64,000 bases of DNA, taken from contig VDFB02193867.1 in NCBI GenBank assembly GCA_007258455.2, positions 530,791,944-530,855,943 on the forward strand, read 5' to 3'. This DNA is from Sequoia sempervirens. Taxonomy: Eukaryota > Streptophyta > Pinopsida > Cupressales > Cupressaceae. A program made the translations under genes and the position numbers. Shown here one piece after another: positions 11,761-21,746 of the stretch. Below the pieces are notes generated by a model. That model worked only from the letters and a program-made list of their open reading frames with translations. It was not told the origin of the DNA and ran no database searches. The first letter of the stretch is position 1. Every line of letters begins with the position of its first letter.

Positions 11761-12469
11761 ACATACATATAGTGATCACTCATCATGTTAATTAAATAAC
11801 ATTTTTAGATGAAGATCAATTTAGTGAGTGAAAAAGAGAAGGGTAAAAAAACAAGTATGATTTTCCAATTTAAAACAAAAATTACAATCATATAATTTTT
11901 CAACTCTTAAAGTTTTTGGTCTTTCGTTTGGAACTCACCATATCAATAGACCTTTATCACCTTCTCTAAATAAATTATGACAAGATAATTATAAAAGTAT
12001 CGAGAAGCATTCCAGTTCCAAGAAGGATTTAAATTAAGGAAATTTCAAATACTAAAGCAAATACATTTTGAATATATATGTATTTTTCTTAAAAGAATCA
12101 GAACTTATGTCCTTATAAATTGTAAGAGAGCAGAACTCATACTCTTATCAAATGTGAATATTGGAATTTGAGACCTATTTTTTTGGTGAGACATGTAAGA
12201 TTGGTCAAAGCTCTTATATAGAGGAAAACAGTGCAGGAAACTTTCACATCCAATGGCAGTGTAAAACAAGAAAAATATTATGTGAATGGGTTTGAGAAAA
12301 TCAGGCCGGTTGATCAACTGAGCTGGAGGCCTAACCAATTCACACTCGAATTACCAATAAAAAAGCTCTTTTTGTAGTTTTTTTTTTTAAAATATGTAAG
12401 TTGTGAAACCCATGACAATCCAGCTTGATAAAATCCCCCTTCTTTACAGTATAACGGACTACTTTGAAA
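11761..12469. other. Unassigned AT-rich region
   Basis: Homologous to 55020-55740 with scattered substitutions and small indels. A 77-codon minus-strand frame (12105-12338) is open in both copies with one difference, but its composition and lack of motifs give no reason to call a gene. Nothing else recognised. Confidence 0.4.
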
Positions 12470-12555
12470 ACTCCAATTACCCAATGAATCAGTAATTCAA
12501 TTACCAAAGGGATCAGTACTCCAATTACCCAATGAATCAGTAATCCAATTACAAG
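12470..12555. repeat. Minisatellite of ~27 bp units (copy A)
   Basis: Three to four units of the form CCAATTACCCAATGAATCAG. Copy B (55741-55847) has about one more unit, so copy number changed after the duplication. Confidence 0.75.
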
Positions 12556-12618
12556 TGTATGAGCTGCGATTACTACATCCAATTTTCCACTTCTTAACCG
12601 TTTTCCACATTCAATAAA

Positions 12619-12882
12619 TTGGCGTTACTAGCACTTCAAATCACTGTCTTATTTTCAATATTAGATTTGCATTGCTCAGGCCTCAAAGCCATTTTTTCAG
12701 AAGAGTTGAGTTTCCTCAGCAACTTTCTAGCCCTCTGCACTTCCTTCAGATCTAGAAGAACACCAGGTAAGCTTTTCATAGCTTTCATTATGTTAAATTT
12801 CTTTCTTTCTTTTTGTTTTTCTTCCTCCATACTTGGGATCAGCATGTTTACAGGGTTAAATGAACTAATGCTTGCTGTTTAA
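12619..12882. other. Conserved open region, strand and function unknown
   Basis: Both strands are open here: plus 12619-12882 and minus 12845-12636. On the plus strand, AACACCAG|GTAAGC near 12766 is a good splice donor. On the minus strand the frame is charged and could be helical (LKEVQRARKLLRKLNSSEK). Copy B keeps the region (55925 onward) with few changes, but its plus frame shifts near the end. I do not recognise a protein. It may be an exon fragment or non-coding. Confidence 0.3.
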
Positions 12883-13266
12883 TTAAGTGTTTGGTTTAGA
12901 TGATTTTTATTGTACTGGCATTTTTCTGTTCTACTCTCTATAAAGAATAATTATAATGGAAATAAAATCTGTCTATATGCATGGATACACATCTAACCAA
13001 TGAATTGATGTCTATGTTACCAAAATTTGCCCTTACCCATATAGACAATTTCAGTGATTCCATACCACACCGGGGGAATTTTAGTCTAGTAATTCCATTA
13101 CAAGTTTCCAACTGACTTGCAAACAAGAACCATTATGAAAGTGAAAAAGTTATATCTAGATCCTGCAAAATGGAGTGAACACAACAGGAAATAGAAGATT
13201 ATAAATTCTCATTCCTATTTATCTTTGCAAACTGATAAGGATTCCAAATAGCATAGTAAAAAGATA

Positions 13267-13500
13267 TCAAGTCCTCGTGATATTATTGCCTGTGAAATAC
13301 GGTAATAAGCCCAATTGGCCATTCTTGAAATGCCAAACTACAATATCCAAATCGACAACAATAGCTGCAGTAGGAATTTCATTAATTACTGGAAGTTGAT
13401 AGGTTACAACAGGTAAGAAACCCCCCAAATCTGCATATCGACTCAACATCAACTCTTCCAAACAAAAAACTATTTTTTCTACTCGATTTGAGGGAAACAA
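13267..13500 (-). other. Unassigned conserved minus-strand frame (copy A)
   Basis: The minus-strand segment from about 13440 to 13267 reads SRYADLGGFLPVVTYQLP, then a hydrophobic stretch ending GLLPYFTGNNI. It is kept in copy B (56572-56874), where the upstream part is different. The two copies diverge exactly at AG|TCGATATG, which could be a splice acceptor for an exon beginning TCGATATGC. I do not recognise the product, and an old gene fragment is the most I would say. Confidence 0.3.
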
Positions 13501-14168
13501 CGCAATCAGAGCAAATATTGAATATTATCTTCAGAATCTGGGTTTGTTTTGTGTTCAAAAGGTATGGTTTGCAACTTAGTCTGATTTGAACTGCATTAAT
13601 TATGCTCTTGAAACTACGAATATCATCATTTGCTTAGATGTTGTCAGTTCTGCAATTTTCATACAGCCCCTCTGCAATTTTCAATTACTCATTTTTATGC
13701 TGCGCCCACACTCATCTTCCCTGTCTCCCCACCGTTTCATCTTCCAAAATGGTGCTGTCCCTTTGATTCCTCTGCCAGCCGCGCCCCTTCCAATCTCCTA
13801 CGAATCGTCCCTTTTGGCAAATATAAATCATAGATTTTTATTTTTAGTGGTAGGCGCCTACCATTCAGCAATTATATTTCACTTTATTTTGCGAAGTATG
13901 CCCATATTAAAACAGCAAGTCCGACCCCCCCTGTTTTTATTCTAAAATCTGAAATGTTTTAATAGCTGGAGATGTGACGCCTTTCCCTCTAATGCATCCC
14001 TTGGCATATCTTATTCACTAAAGAAAATTCTCTTATTTCTTCCTGAAATCTCTCATAGCCACTTGGCTCCTTTTCCTACATTGTTAATTTACCCAAGTAA
14101 TCTGCTACTTCAGCTTGTACTTTAAACTTCCCGCACCCATTTCATCCCTCTTATTCTCATAAAACAAA
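13440..14168. other. Copy-A-specific segment replacing 62 bp of copy B
   Basis: About 730 bp that align to only about 62 unrelated bp in copy B (56750-56811). It is less AT-rich than its surroundings in the middle, with a C-rich stretch at 13700-13800. A plus-strand frame of 119 codons (13586-13945) has no motifs. Part of it (about 13755-13850) weakly resembles 14870-14970 (CCCTTTGATTC..TCTGCC, GGCAAAT), so it may be an old local duplication that copy B lost. Confidence 0.6.
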
Positions 14169-15666
14169 AATGTATAGCGACTATCATTTACTGCAATCTG
14201 GAGCAAGAGCTGATCTAATGCTCTAAAAATTCTTGTCATTTTATAAATCTATTTTTCTTTTGTGATCACAAATTATTCATAAATATTTTTTTATGAGAAT
14301 TATGAATTGGATAGAGATAGATTTTTGAAAGTGTTCAAACCATTGTACATGTATCTGATGGAATTACCACAGCCACAAACTTCCTCCAGCACATCCAGCA
14401 CCATATGGCTACTATAAACCACCTACAAAACAAGTGCTAAGATATTCATTCAGTGTATTAAAACTTTCGATCTGAGAACTGAAAAGATCATTGTCTCAGA
14501 TCATTGTTTGGACTTTGGATAAATTATGCATCTGATAATTTTTTATTTACTAAACTTAGTTAAAGGAGGTTTATAGACAGTGGTGATAGGAAGCATAAGG
14601 TCTTTGAATCTAGGAGATATATAATATGATATATGTATCCTTATGAAAGTACTCATATTATATCTTTCACAATCGGTTCAATTGTACAGTGTATATTTTT
14701 ATATCATTTTTTTTTGTTTATAGACACATTATACTTTCTTTTTAACTTATTGTAGTAAACCTTATTTTCAATTCTATTATTCTTTATAATTATTTATAAA
14801 TTTTAATACTAATTTTATTTCATATCAATTCCATATTTCAAAGCATCCAAATCTTTACCTTAAAGAAAACCCTATCCCTTTGATTCTCTGCCTAAAATGT
14901 TCTCTATAACTATCTTGCTTTTCCTCTGGCAAATGTTTGTATCCATGATTTTATTTATAACAGCTAGTTCACCTTTTAGAAACAGCTAACCCTTTCCTCC
15001 TATATTTCTCTATTGTTGTACCCTCTTGCAAGATGCTTGCATCTTTTATACATTAAAATAGCGAGTCAAAACAAACTAATCTAAGAGTCTAATCCGAGAC
15101 CTGCAACAATACTAAACAGTAAGTACTTAAACCCAGGACCTTTCAATACTGTTCCCAAATATTGGTGAGGGTGCTCTTTAGAAATCCGATCTATCTGAAA
15201 TGAGTATAAGAAGAAATACACTATGGCTTCCTCTTTGCTATAATGTTATGCAATTATTGCTCATAAATCTTATTAATATGGCAGTTTATAAGGATCTGTG
15301 ATGTGAGATAAAATTGTTAATTAAATTTGAACTACAAACATGCCTAAACTGACAGATCTTGTCTATGTTCAATAAATACTGTTTTGTGGTTGTGGCTTTC
15401 CTCTATTTTGATACGAAACGTTTGACAAAATCTCTATACCATATCATAGATTATATCTTCCACAAAATATACCAAATATGCATATCACTTGTGTAAACTA
15501 CATACATCTTCTCCAAGGCTACTTTCATTTGCTAGATTCGGTCAAAGTAAGCTTTCTCATAGACAAATTTTCCTTTAATTTGTTTGTTGGGTATGTCTTT
15601 ATATTTTCGTCTGGTTGTAGGCTATATCCACCATTAAACCCGCATGAAATTTATGTTGTTTAGCTA
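14169..15666 (+). other. Upstream region of LBD gene, copy A
   Basis: About 1.5 kb, the presumed promoter and 5' untranslated region. It differs from copy B (56812-58301) at about five positions, much less than the coding exons do. A possible 5' UTR splice acceptor (GGTTGTAG) lies near 15620, and the context TAGCTAATGCAG directly precedes the second ATG. No confident TATA box or other element was assigned. Confidence 0.5.
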
Positions 15667-16313
15667 ATGCAGATGGATGGCACAATAAGAGAGCTACAAA
15701 CTGGATCTTCATGTGCAGCTTGTAAGATCAGAAAAAGAAAATGTGTGGAGAAATGTCCGCTTGCTCCCTATTTCCCATTAAGCGATCCTGATAGATTTTT
15801 AACAACAATGAAAGTTTTCAGAGCAAGCAAAATTGCCAAGATAATTGAGGTTGACATGTTGCCATTGATTTTATTTTTTAAAGAATGACTCTGCACTATA
15901 AATTCAAGGATAAAAAAAACAACATTTGCAACATGCACATCTAACATGGTATTTTTTTGCAGGATACTCCACCAGAGAAGCGATCAGATGCTGTGAATAG
16001 CATGATATATGAAGCAAGTGTTCGGAACCGTGATCCTGTCAATGGTTGTGCAGGTGTCATAAGTGATTTGCAGAAGCATGTTTTGGATCTGCAATCCCAA
16101 TTGGCAGAAGCTAAACAAGAGCTGGCTGCCTTGCAAACAGCATCTCATCACTGTTTTATTACCGATTCTTCTCCTAAAGTAGAAGTAGCAGGAACATCAA
16201 AAGAGGTTGATGTTCAAATGGATGACATAATAATGAGGGAAGATAATGCATATCAGTCCCTAAACTGGGAGGAACTGATTGGGTTTGATCTCCAAGAGTT
16301 CAGGGAGCTGTGA
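15667..16313 (+). CDS. LOB-domain (LBD/AS2-like) transcription factor, copy A; two exons 15667-15849 and 15963-16313
   Basis: Predicted 177-residue class I LBD protein, a plant-specific nuclear DNA-binding factor. Exon 1 codes 61 residues and exon 2 codes 116 plus stop. The joined product is collinear with the family. The zinc-finger-like block is CAACKIRKRKCVEKC (residues 16-30, CX2CX6CX3C). Next come APYFP (33-37), a GAS block beginning FRASKIAKII (51-60) where FGAS is usual, DAVNS (70-74), YEA (77-79) and DPVNGCAG (85-92). The perfect LX6LX3LX6L zipper is Leu97, Leu104, Leu108 and Leu115. The 62-residue C-terminal tail is variable and ends SLNWEELIGFDLQEFREL, acidic and possibly activating. 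The 113-bp intron starts with a weak GTTGAC donor and ends TTTTTTTGCAG after a CTAAC branch-point-like site; reading through it would stop after 73 residues. The Met at 15673 is an equally good start. Intact; target genes unknown. Confidence 0.9.
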
Positions 16314-16416
16314 TATTTAGCATTGGTTCTATATTTTCATTGGTTGGGACGTATTTGTTACTTTATTTATTCTACACTTTGTCAGCTGATAAGTTTTTTA
16401 AATCTACTTTTGGATT

Positions 16417-16422
16417 AATAAA
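16417..16422 (+). promoter_or_regulatory. Polyadenylation signal of LBD copy A
   Basis: AATAAA about 105 bases after the stop, in TTGGATTAATAAAGTTTTG. The same site in copy B reads AACAAA. Confidence 0.6.
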
Positions 16423-16656
16423 GTTTTGTATCACTACAGCGAATCAAAATTAATGGGTATTCTTAATGCGAACTTGTCTTTAGATTTTAATGTTTGTAAT
16501 TTGGATTGGAAATACTTGGTTTTCAGATTTCTTTCTTCCATGGATTCTAGATTAGTCCCACTTCGTGGAATATGAAGCTTATTTGTGTAGAAGAAAAAAA
16601 TATAAGTATTTTAAAGGCAAAATATTATTAAAATTCTTTTATTTTTTTATTTTTTT

Positions 16657-16715
16657 AGACTGTATAAGAATGGGGTAGCACACCCCTATAAACTGTAGTG
16701 CGCCCGGTAAACTTT
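16657..16715. repeat. SINE-like 3' fragment (copy A, first)
   Basis: Reads GACTGTATAAGAATGGGGTAGC, then CACCCCTATAAACTGTAGTGCGCCCGGTAAAC. It matches one end of the longer copy at 18221-18362 and its equivalent in copy B at 59289-59348. Confidence 0.45.
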
Positions 16716-16722
16716 TAAAAAA

Positions 16723-17815
16723 TATTATTAAAATCTTATTATTATTATTAGTAATAATTTAGTTATTGGTTAAAAAGTAGTTTTTTTAATGAGTTAAAAA
16801 ATTTGACGGATTTCTAGGAAAAGCAAGGTAAACTGTTTTTTTTAAAGAATGATTTTTTTTTCTTTATAAATTCATTATTAAATCTTTCTAAAAATGTTAC
16901 TTATTTACTTATTTTATTAAATCTTTCTAAATTAAATAAATAAATAAAATAATAAAATAAATAAACTAATATCTTTATTATTTATGTTTTAATATTTTAT
17001 GGATAAAATTTGACTATTATATGTTCTCCTTTTTCTTTTTTCCATCATATATTTTTATTATTATTATAGGTTGTCTAAAAAGAATTATAACCTATATTAT
17101 TTTAGGTCTTTATTATATATAATATATAACCTATTAATGTAGGTAATATATATATATATCCTATATTATTGCAAGTAATATTTTGTAAGTTCTCCTTTAA
17201 TATATATATTTATATATATTAATATATATATTATATAAATTATTATGATTTTATCTATTGATATTAATATATATTATAGATTATATATATTATAACCTTT
17301 TATATTTTAACCATCTATATTTTATTTTTATTGAATCATTTATTTATTTTTCAACTTTATACTTTATATATAATCTCATCTTTTTAATTTTTCCTTTGGT
17401 TAAATTATTATTGTTTTAAGTTGTAGTATATATTTTTTATATCTTCATTCATTTCTTTTAACCTTTAACCTTTTTTTATCAATTTATTTGTGTTATATCA
17501 TATTACTATATTATTCATTTTTTGTTATGTTTTCATCATTTTTCTCCTATTTTCACATTTACTTCATTTTCCGATCTCCTCCGTTCCTACCCTCTCCCAC
17601 CCCTTAACTTTTCTTAGGTCATTTCTACAATCATATTCTTCATTATCCTCTTCCATAGCATACACAATTTAATTTAAAGGTGTTTATTCTATTATTCATT
17701 AATATTTAACAATTATTGATTTGACTAAAGAGATTTAATTGCACTTGTGTCTACTACGAATCAAACTTGATAATTTAATCTAATATATCTTATTTTTTAA
17801 TATTTACATATTGAA
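16723..17815. other. AT-rich region without recognised genes
   Basis: Very AT-rich, with A/T homopolymers and TATATA runs. It contains TATAGGTTGTCTAAAAAG followed by its near-inverse TTATAACCTAT at about 17067-17100, a small hairpin. Copy B lacks about 600 bp corresponding to roughly 17340-17960 and has extra sequence elsewhere. No coding signal. Confidence 0.5.
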
Positions 17816-17882
17816 ATATGTATATTTATATGTATATGTATATGTGTGTGTATATGCATATATATTTATATGTATACATATA

Positions 17883-17913
<31 letters not shown>

Positions 17914-17962
17914 GTATGTATGTATATGTATATATGCATATATATATATATACATATACATA
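17816..17962. repeat. TATATG/TATA microsatellite (copy A)
   Basis: About 145 bp of TATATG, TATGTA and TA repeats. Most of it is missing from copy B near 60360. The 74-codon minus-strand frame across it is only repeat. Confidence 0.9.
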
Positions 17963-18220
17963 TTAAGTTAAAAATAAATAACTTGTAATAAATAATCATT
18001 TTAATATACAACAATTTTATATTAATCATAAGAGAAGAAACATTACACACACGTAATATATTATAATTATTATTAGTATATATATATTTATTAAATTTAT
18101 TAAATATATTATTTATTTAAAAGTTAGTGATTAAAATTAGGTTGATAGTTATGGATAGTGTTAAAATCATAGTTAGGGTTAAAGATAGGTCTAAGATTTT
18201 TTTATTTTTAATTTTTTTTT

Positions 18221-18362
18221 TAGATTGCAGGAATTGGGTATCCACCCCCCTATATAAACTGGAGTGTGCTTGGTAAAAAAATTTCATGCTAGCGCAACAC
18301 ACCCTCCCTCCGATACCATGGGGATGATGGGGGACTAGACCTCATGACCTCTTTCCTGCAAC
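18221..18362 (-). mobile_element. SINE-like element (copy A, second)
   Basis: On the minus strand it reads GAAAGAGGTCATGAGGTCTAGTCCC near one end, where GGTCTAGTCCC resembles a tRNA-type B box. It continues CATCATCCCCATGGTATCGG and ends with CCAGTTTATATAGGGGGGTGG and a T-rich tail. The same unit occurs in copy B at 60537-60661, and partial ends occur at 16657 and 59289. No A box was identified, so the assignment is tentative. Confidence 0.45.
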
Positions 18363-21300
18363 AAAAGATAGGTTTAGGATTAAGATAATGCATTATAAAT
18401 TATTATTAGGGTTAGAGTTAGGTTTAGGGATAGAATTAAAGCTTTGGTGTGATCTAAGGTTAGGTCATGCAAATAACTAATTAACAATACTAAAACACTA
18501 TAATTAACAAAAATTACATTTATTTTTTTATCAAATCTAAAAAGCAATAATTACAATGCAAGTACTAGCCACTATGTGGCACTTGTTTATTTATATATTT
18601 TCATTTTAGTACTACTATTTTTTAATTAATTAAGTAGAGGTGTTGGGTGATCATGTTTAAAAAAAATATTGAGTGGACATTTCTATATATTTAAAAAAAA
18701 ATTGAATTATAAAATAAAATAAAATAGTTTTATCTTTCTCTATTTCTTTTAGATAGATATATTTCAGATATTTGTTTCAAATCAATAGATTAGTGTTTCA
18801 AGTCTTGATAGATTAACTTTTTCAAGGGAAATATGATAATTTATTAGTCCAAAATAGCACTGATTATTAATTTTTTAATAGCTAAGTGAGGAAAGTAGAT
18901 TCTTTTTATATTAATTTAAAAGATTAAAAAAAAAATTCAAGGGCTTGATAGACTAAACAAAGAAAACTAATCTATCAACAAGAAAAACAATACTTTTGTA
19001 GGGATACAACCAATCCTAGTACAAGGGGACTTATTTTTCTTTGCATGAGAATAGAGTGATATTTTACATTGCTCAATGCTTGAACTTGAGAAAAATTTCT
19101 TCTATTTAATCTTGGTCTAATTATTAGAACTTAAACAAGACAAATCCTTAGAAATGTAATTTACAGTAATCTCCAATATCTTTACAAGAATATAGTTCCC
19201 AAAAACCTTCATTAGGGCTAGCATTGGAAAAAAATCCTTAGGCCTAGCCATAAAGGGAGAACAATTTGTACCAATCAAAGAAGTAGGGTGAATCTTATGT
19301 CTATTCATAAAAGGAGAATAATCTACACTAATTGAAGTAGGAGGGAAAGTTTTATGACTCCATGTAAGAGGTGAGATCCAAGAATGAGGAGTTGCATATG
19401 ACTAAAGTTGAAACTTAAATAAAAATGAGTAGACAATTGAACACTTTTATTGCCCCTTTCCACTAAGAAGCCTACTTGGAGTACATACCCATTTTATAAG
19501 AAATTGAAACTTTGAACTAAATAATCACCAAATACCAACCTTGAAATTTGATCTACATCTAAAAGAAATACTTTCATAATCAAGTTTCTTACAAATTTTG
19601 TTCCTTGAAACTTGATCTGCATCTAAAAGGAATACCTTCACAATCAAGTTGTTATTTTCAAATATTTCTCCCTACCTTGAACTCACTCTCAATAGGTGAG
19701 ACTCTAGAGATATCAAGCTCCACAAAAAATTGAGAATAGAGTTAGGTAAAATCTATTATAGCAATGGTTTTCCAAAGGGAGCTTCTAAGAATAAAAATAT
19801 TGGAAGATCCCTCAAATTGAAATAGAAGGTAGGGTAAATAAACCCAAATTGGAGTAACCAAAAATAATTTTGTAAGAGGGTTTAATTTGAGGTTTCATTG
19901 CTTCATACGAAAGGAAGTTTTGTTCAATATCCATTAAATCTCTTAGAGCAATCTATTTTTTACCTCTAAGAAATTTTAGATTACTAGAAATAAACTCTTC
20001 ATGCAAGGGTGAAAGTTTAAATTTTTGTTGCATTTTGGGCCAAAAAAATAAATTCAAGTGAATAGTTTCATTTCAAGTAGTTTTGGGTAAAAATGTTTAC
20101 CTCAAAATTATGTTCCGCTTTTGTGAAACAAGTAGTTTCAATTGAAACTCTCAAAAACATTAACTTGATTACATTCAAAATAAAAATTGAAATGGATATT
20201 AATTTGTACAGAAGGCTTTGACCAACATATTTTTAAGCAAAAGGATTTTGACCAAAACTCTTTCACCCAAAACTATTGAGCTAACAACCCATGTGGCAAC
20301 CTAACCCCTCTTTTGAGGAAAATTTAAGTCCACATTTCTCCAAAAAGAACATTTTCATGAAAATATAAAAAATATCAATTGACACAATTCAATATAAGTA
20401 AAATAAGATTTCATTACCTCTCTTGAAAAGAAAATAAACCCAAAATATATTATCTCCAATGTTCAAGAAGTTAGGTCACAACTGTATTGGGTCACTCATC
20501 ATTCAGTTAAGGTATATTTATTCAAGGGGCCTTCAATGATTCACAAGCATTTAAATAAGTTTCTTCTCTACATATTCTTCTCATTTTTTATGTGATTTTT
20601 TTGTATATTTTTCTTTGTTTTTTAATATTTTAATTTTGAAGTTCTATTCTAATCTAATCTAAGAGATTGTAAAAAATCAAAAGATATTGAGTTAACAAGA
20701 ATTATAAAATGAATGGTTTGATTTAAATATTTTAACCTTTATGCATAAAAATGTGAGAAATGAATCTTAAAATCACTATATTATGATCAACAATTATTGA
20801 ACCAACAAAATAGAAAGTGCAAAATCCAAAGGATTTTAGAGAGACAAAAGAGCATTCCTTAAACTACTATATTATACACAAAAACTTAGTGAAACTCTAG
20901 TAACTCAATGAAAAATATTTTCAATTCAATTATTCTTAGTTTCCACAAAATTTTAAAGAAAAAAGAATTGACTAGTGCACTCTACCATACCAGAGAAAAG
21001 AAACACTGAAAAAATGGGATCTTTATTATTTTTAGCAATAATTTATAAATCAAAATTGAATCTTCTTCTCTAATTTTTTTTCTCTAACTATTACTAAAAC
21101 AAAATCCATTAATTGTTGTTGTCTCACAAAATAGATATAAAAAGAGACAACCCTTATACAATATATGATGCAACCTTTTATAGAAAAAGAAGAGCTAAAA
21201 ATATTCAATCTTCATACACAATTTGTAATCGAGAATTTCATGTAGATGTTCTTATCTTTAGATTACATCAAAATTAATTCTCCAACTCCACTTTTTAGAA

Positions 21301-21741
21301 GTTGATCCATGTATCACACTGCATAAGTTTATGCATTATTCTAAACTATCACTTGATCGTGCCTAAAATATAGGAACCATGCTTTATGAATTAAGTGGAA
21401 TCCATTTTACATCAAGTTTTATTGAATTAAAAATAAAAAATTTAAATGTTCAAATGTTTCAACATGCTAAAATAGAAAGTTTGATTTGGTAGAAAAATAA
21501 TTTGAATTTCAAATATACTATTTGGTATTTTTTTCTATTGGTTGTCCCTCTATGGTTTCAATATTTTTTTCCAAAATGACTTCATCTAGCCCATCAAGAT
21601 GATCCAACCTGAACATAAAGTCTTCATACATTTTTTCTAAAAAATCTAATTAGTTCTTCATGTCAACTAGATCATTTTTAGAAGAGTTAAAATTTGACTA
21701 AAATTGCATAAGATGATCGAGTGAGTCCTCATTTGGGGTCT
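18363..21741. other. Intergenic AT-rich DNA, no gene recognised
   Basis: A degenerate TTAGGG/GGTTTAGG-rich patch lies at about 18366-18470. 18,500-19,680 is shared with copy B up to CCTTGAAC. From 19683 the sequence is absent from copy B. A pair of similar ~65 bp segments (AAACTTGATCTGCATCTAAAAGG-like) lies near 19545 and 19610. No long or conserved frame was found. Confidence 0.45.
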
Positions 21742-21746
21742 ATCTA

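Noticed and set aside
13586..13945. 119-codon plus frame in the copy-A-specific segment
   Set aside because: No motifs, overlapping alternative frame, and absent from copy B.
15667..15888. LBD copy A read as a truncated 73-residue protein
   Set aside because: A GT...AG intron of 113 bp restores collinearity with the LBD family, and copy B has the same intron.
17826..18050. 74-codon minus frame
   Set aside because: Translation of a TATATG microsatellite (Tyr/Ile/His repeats).
18117..18470. Interstitial telomere in copy A
   Set aside because: TTAGGG units are too sparse and irregular there to claim a telomeric origin.
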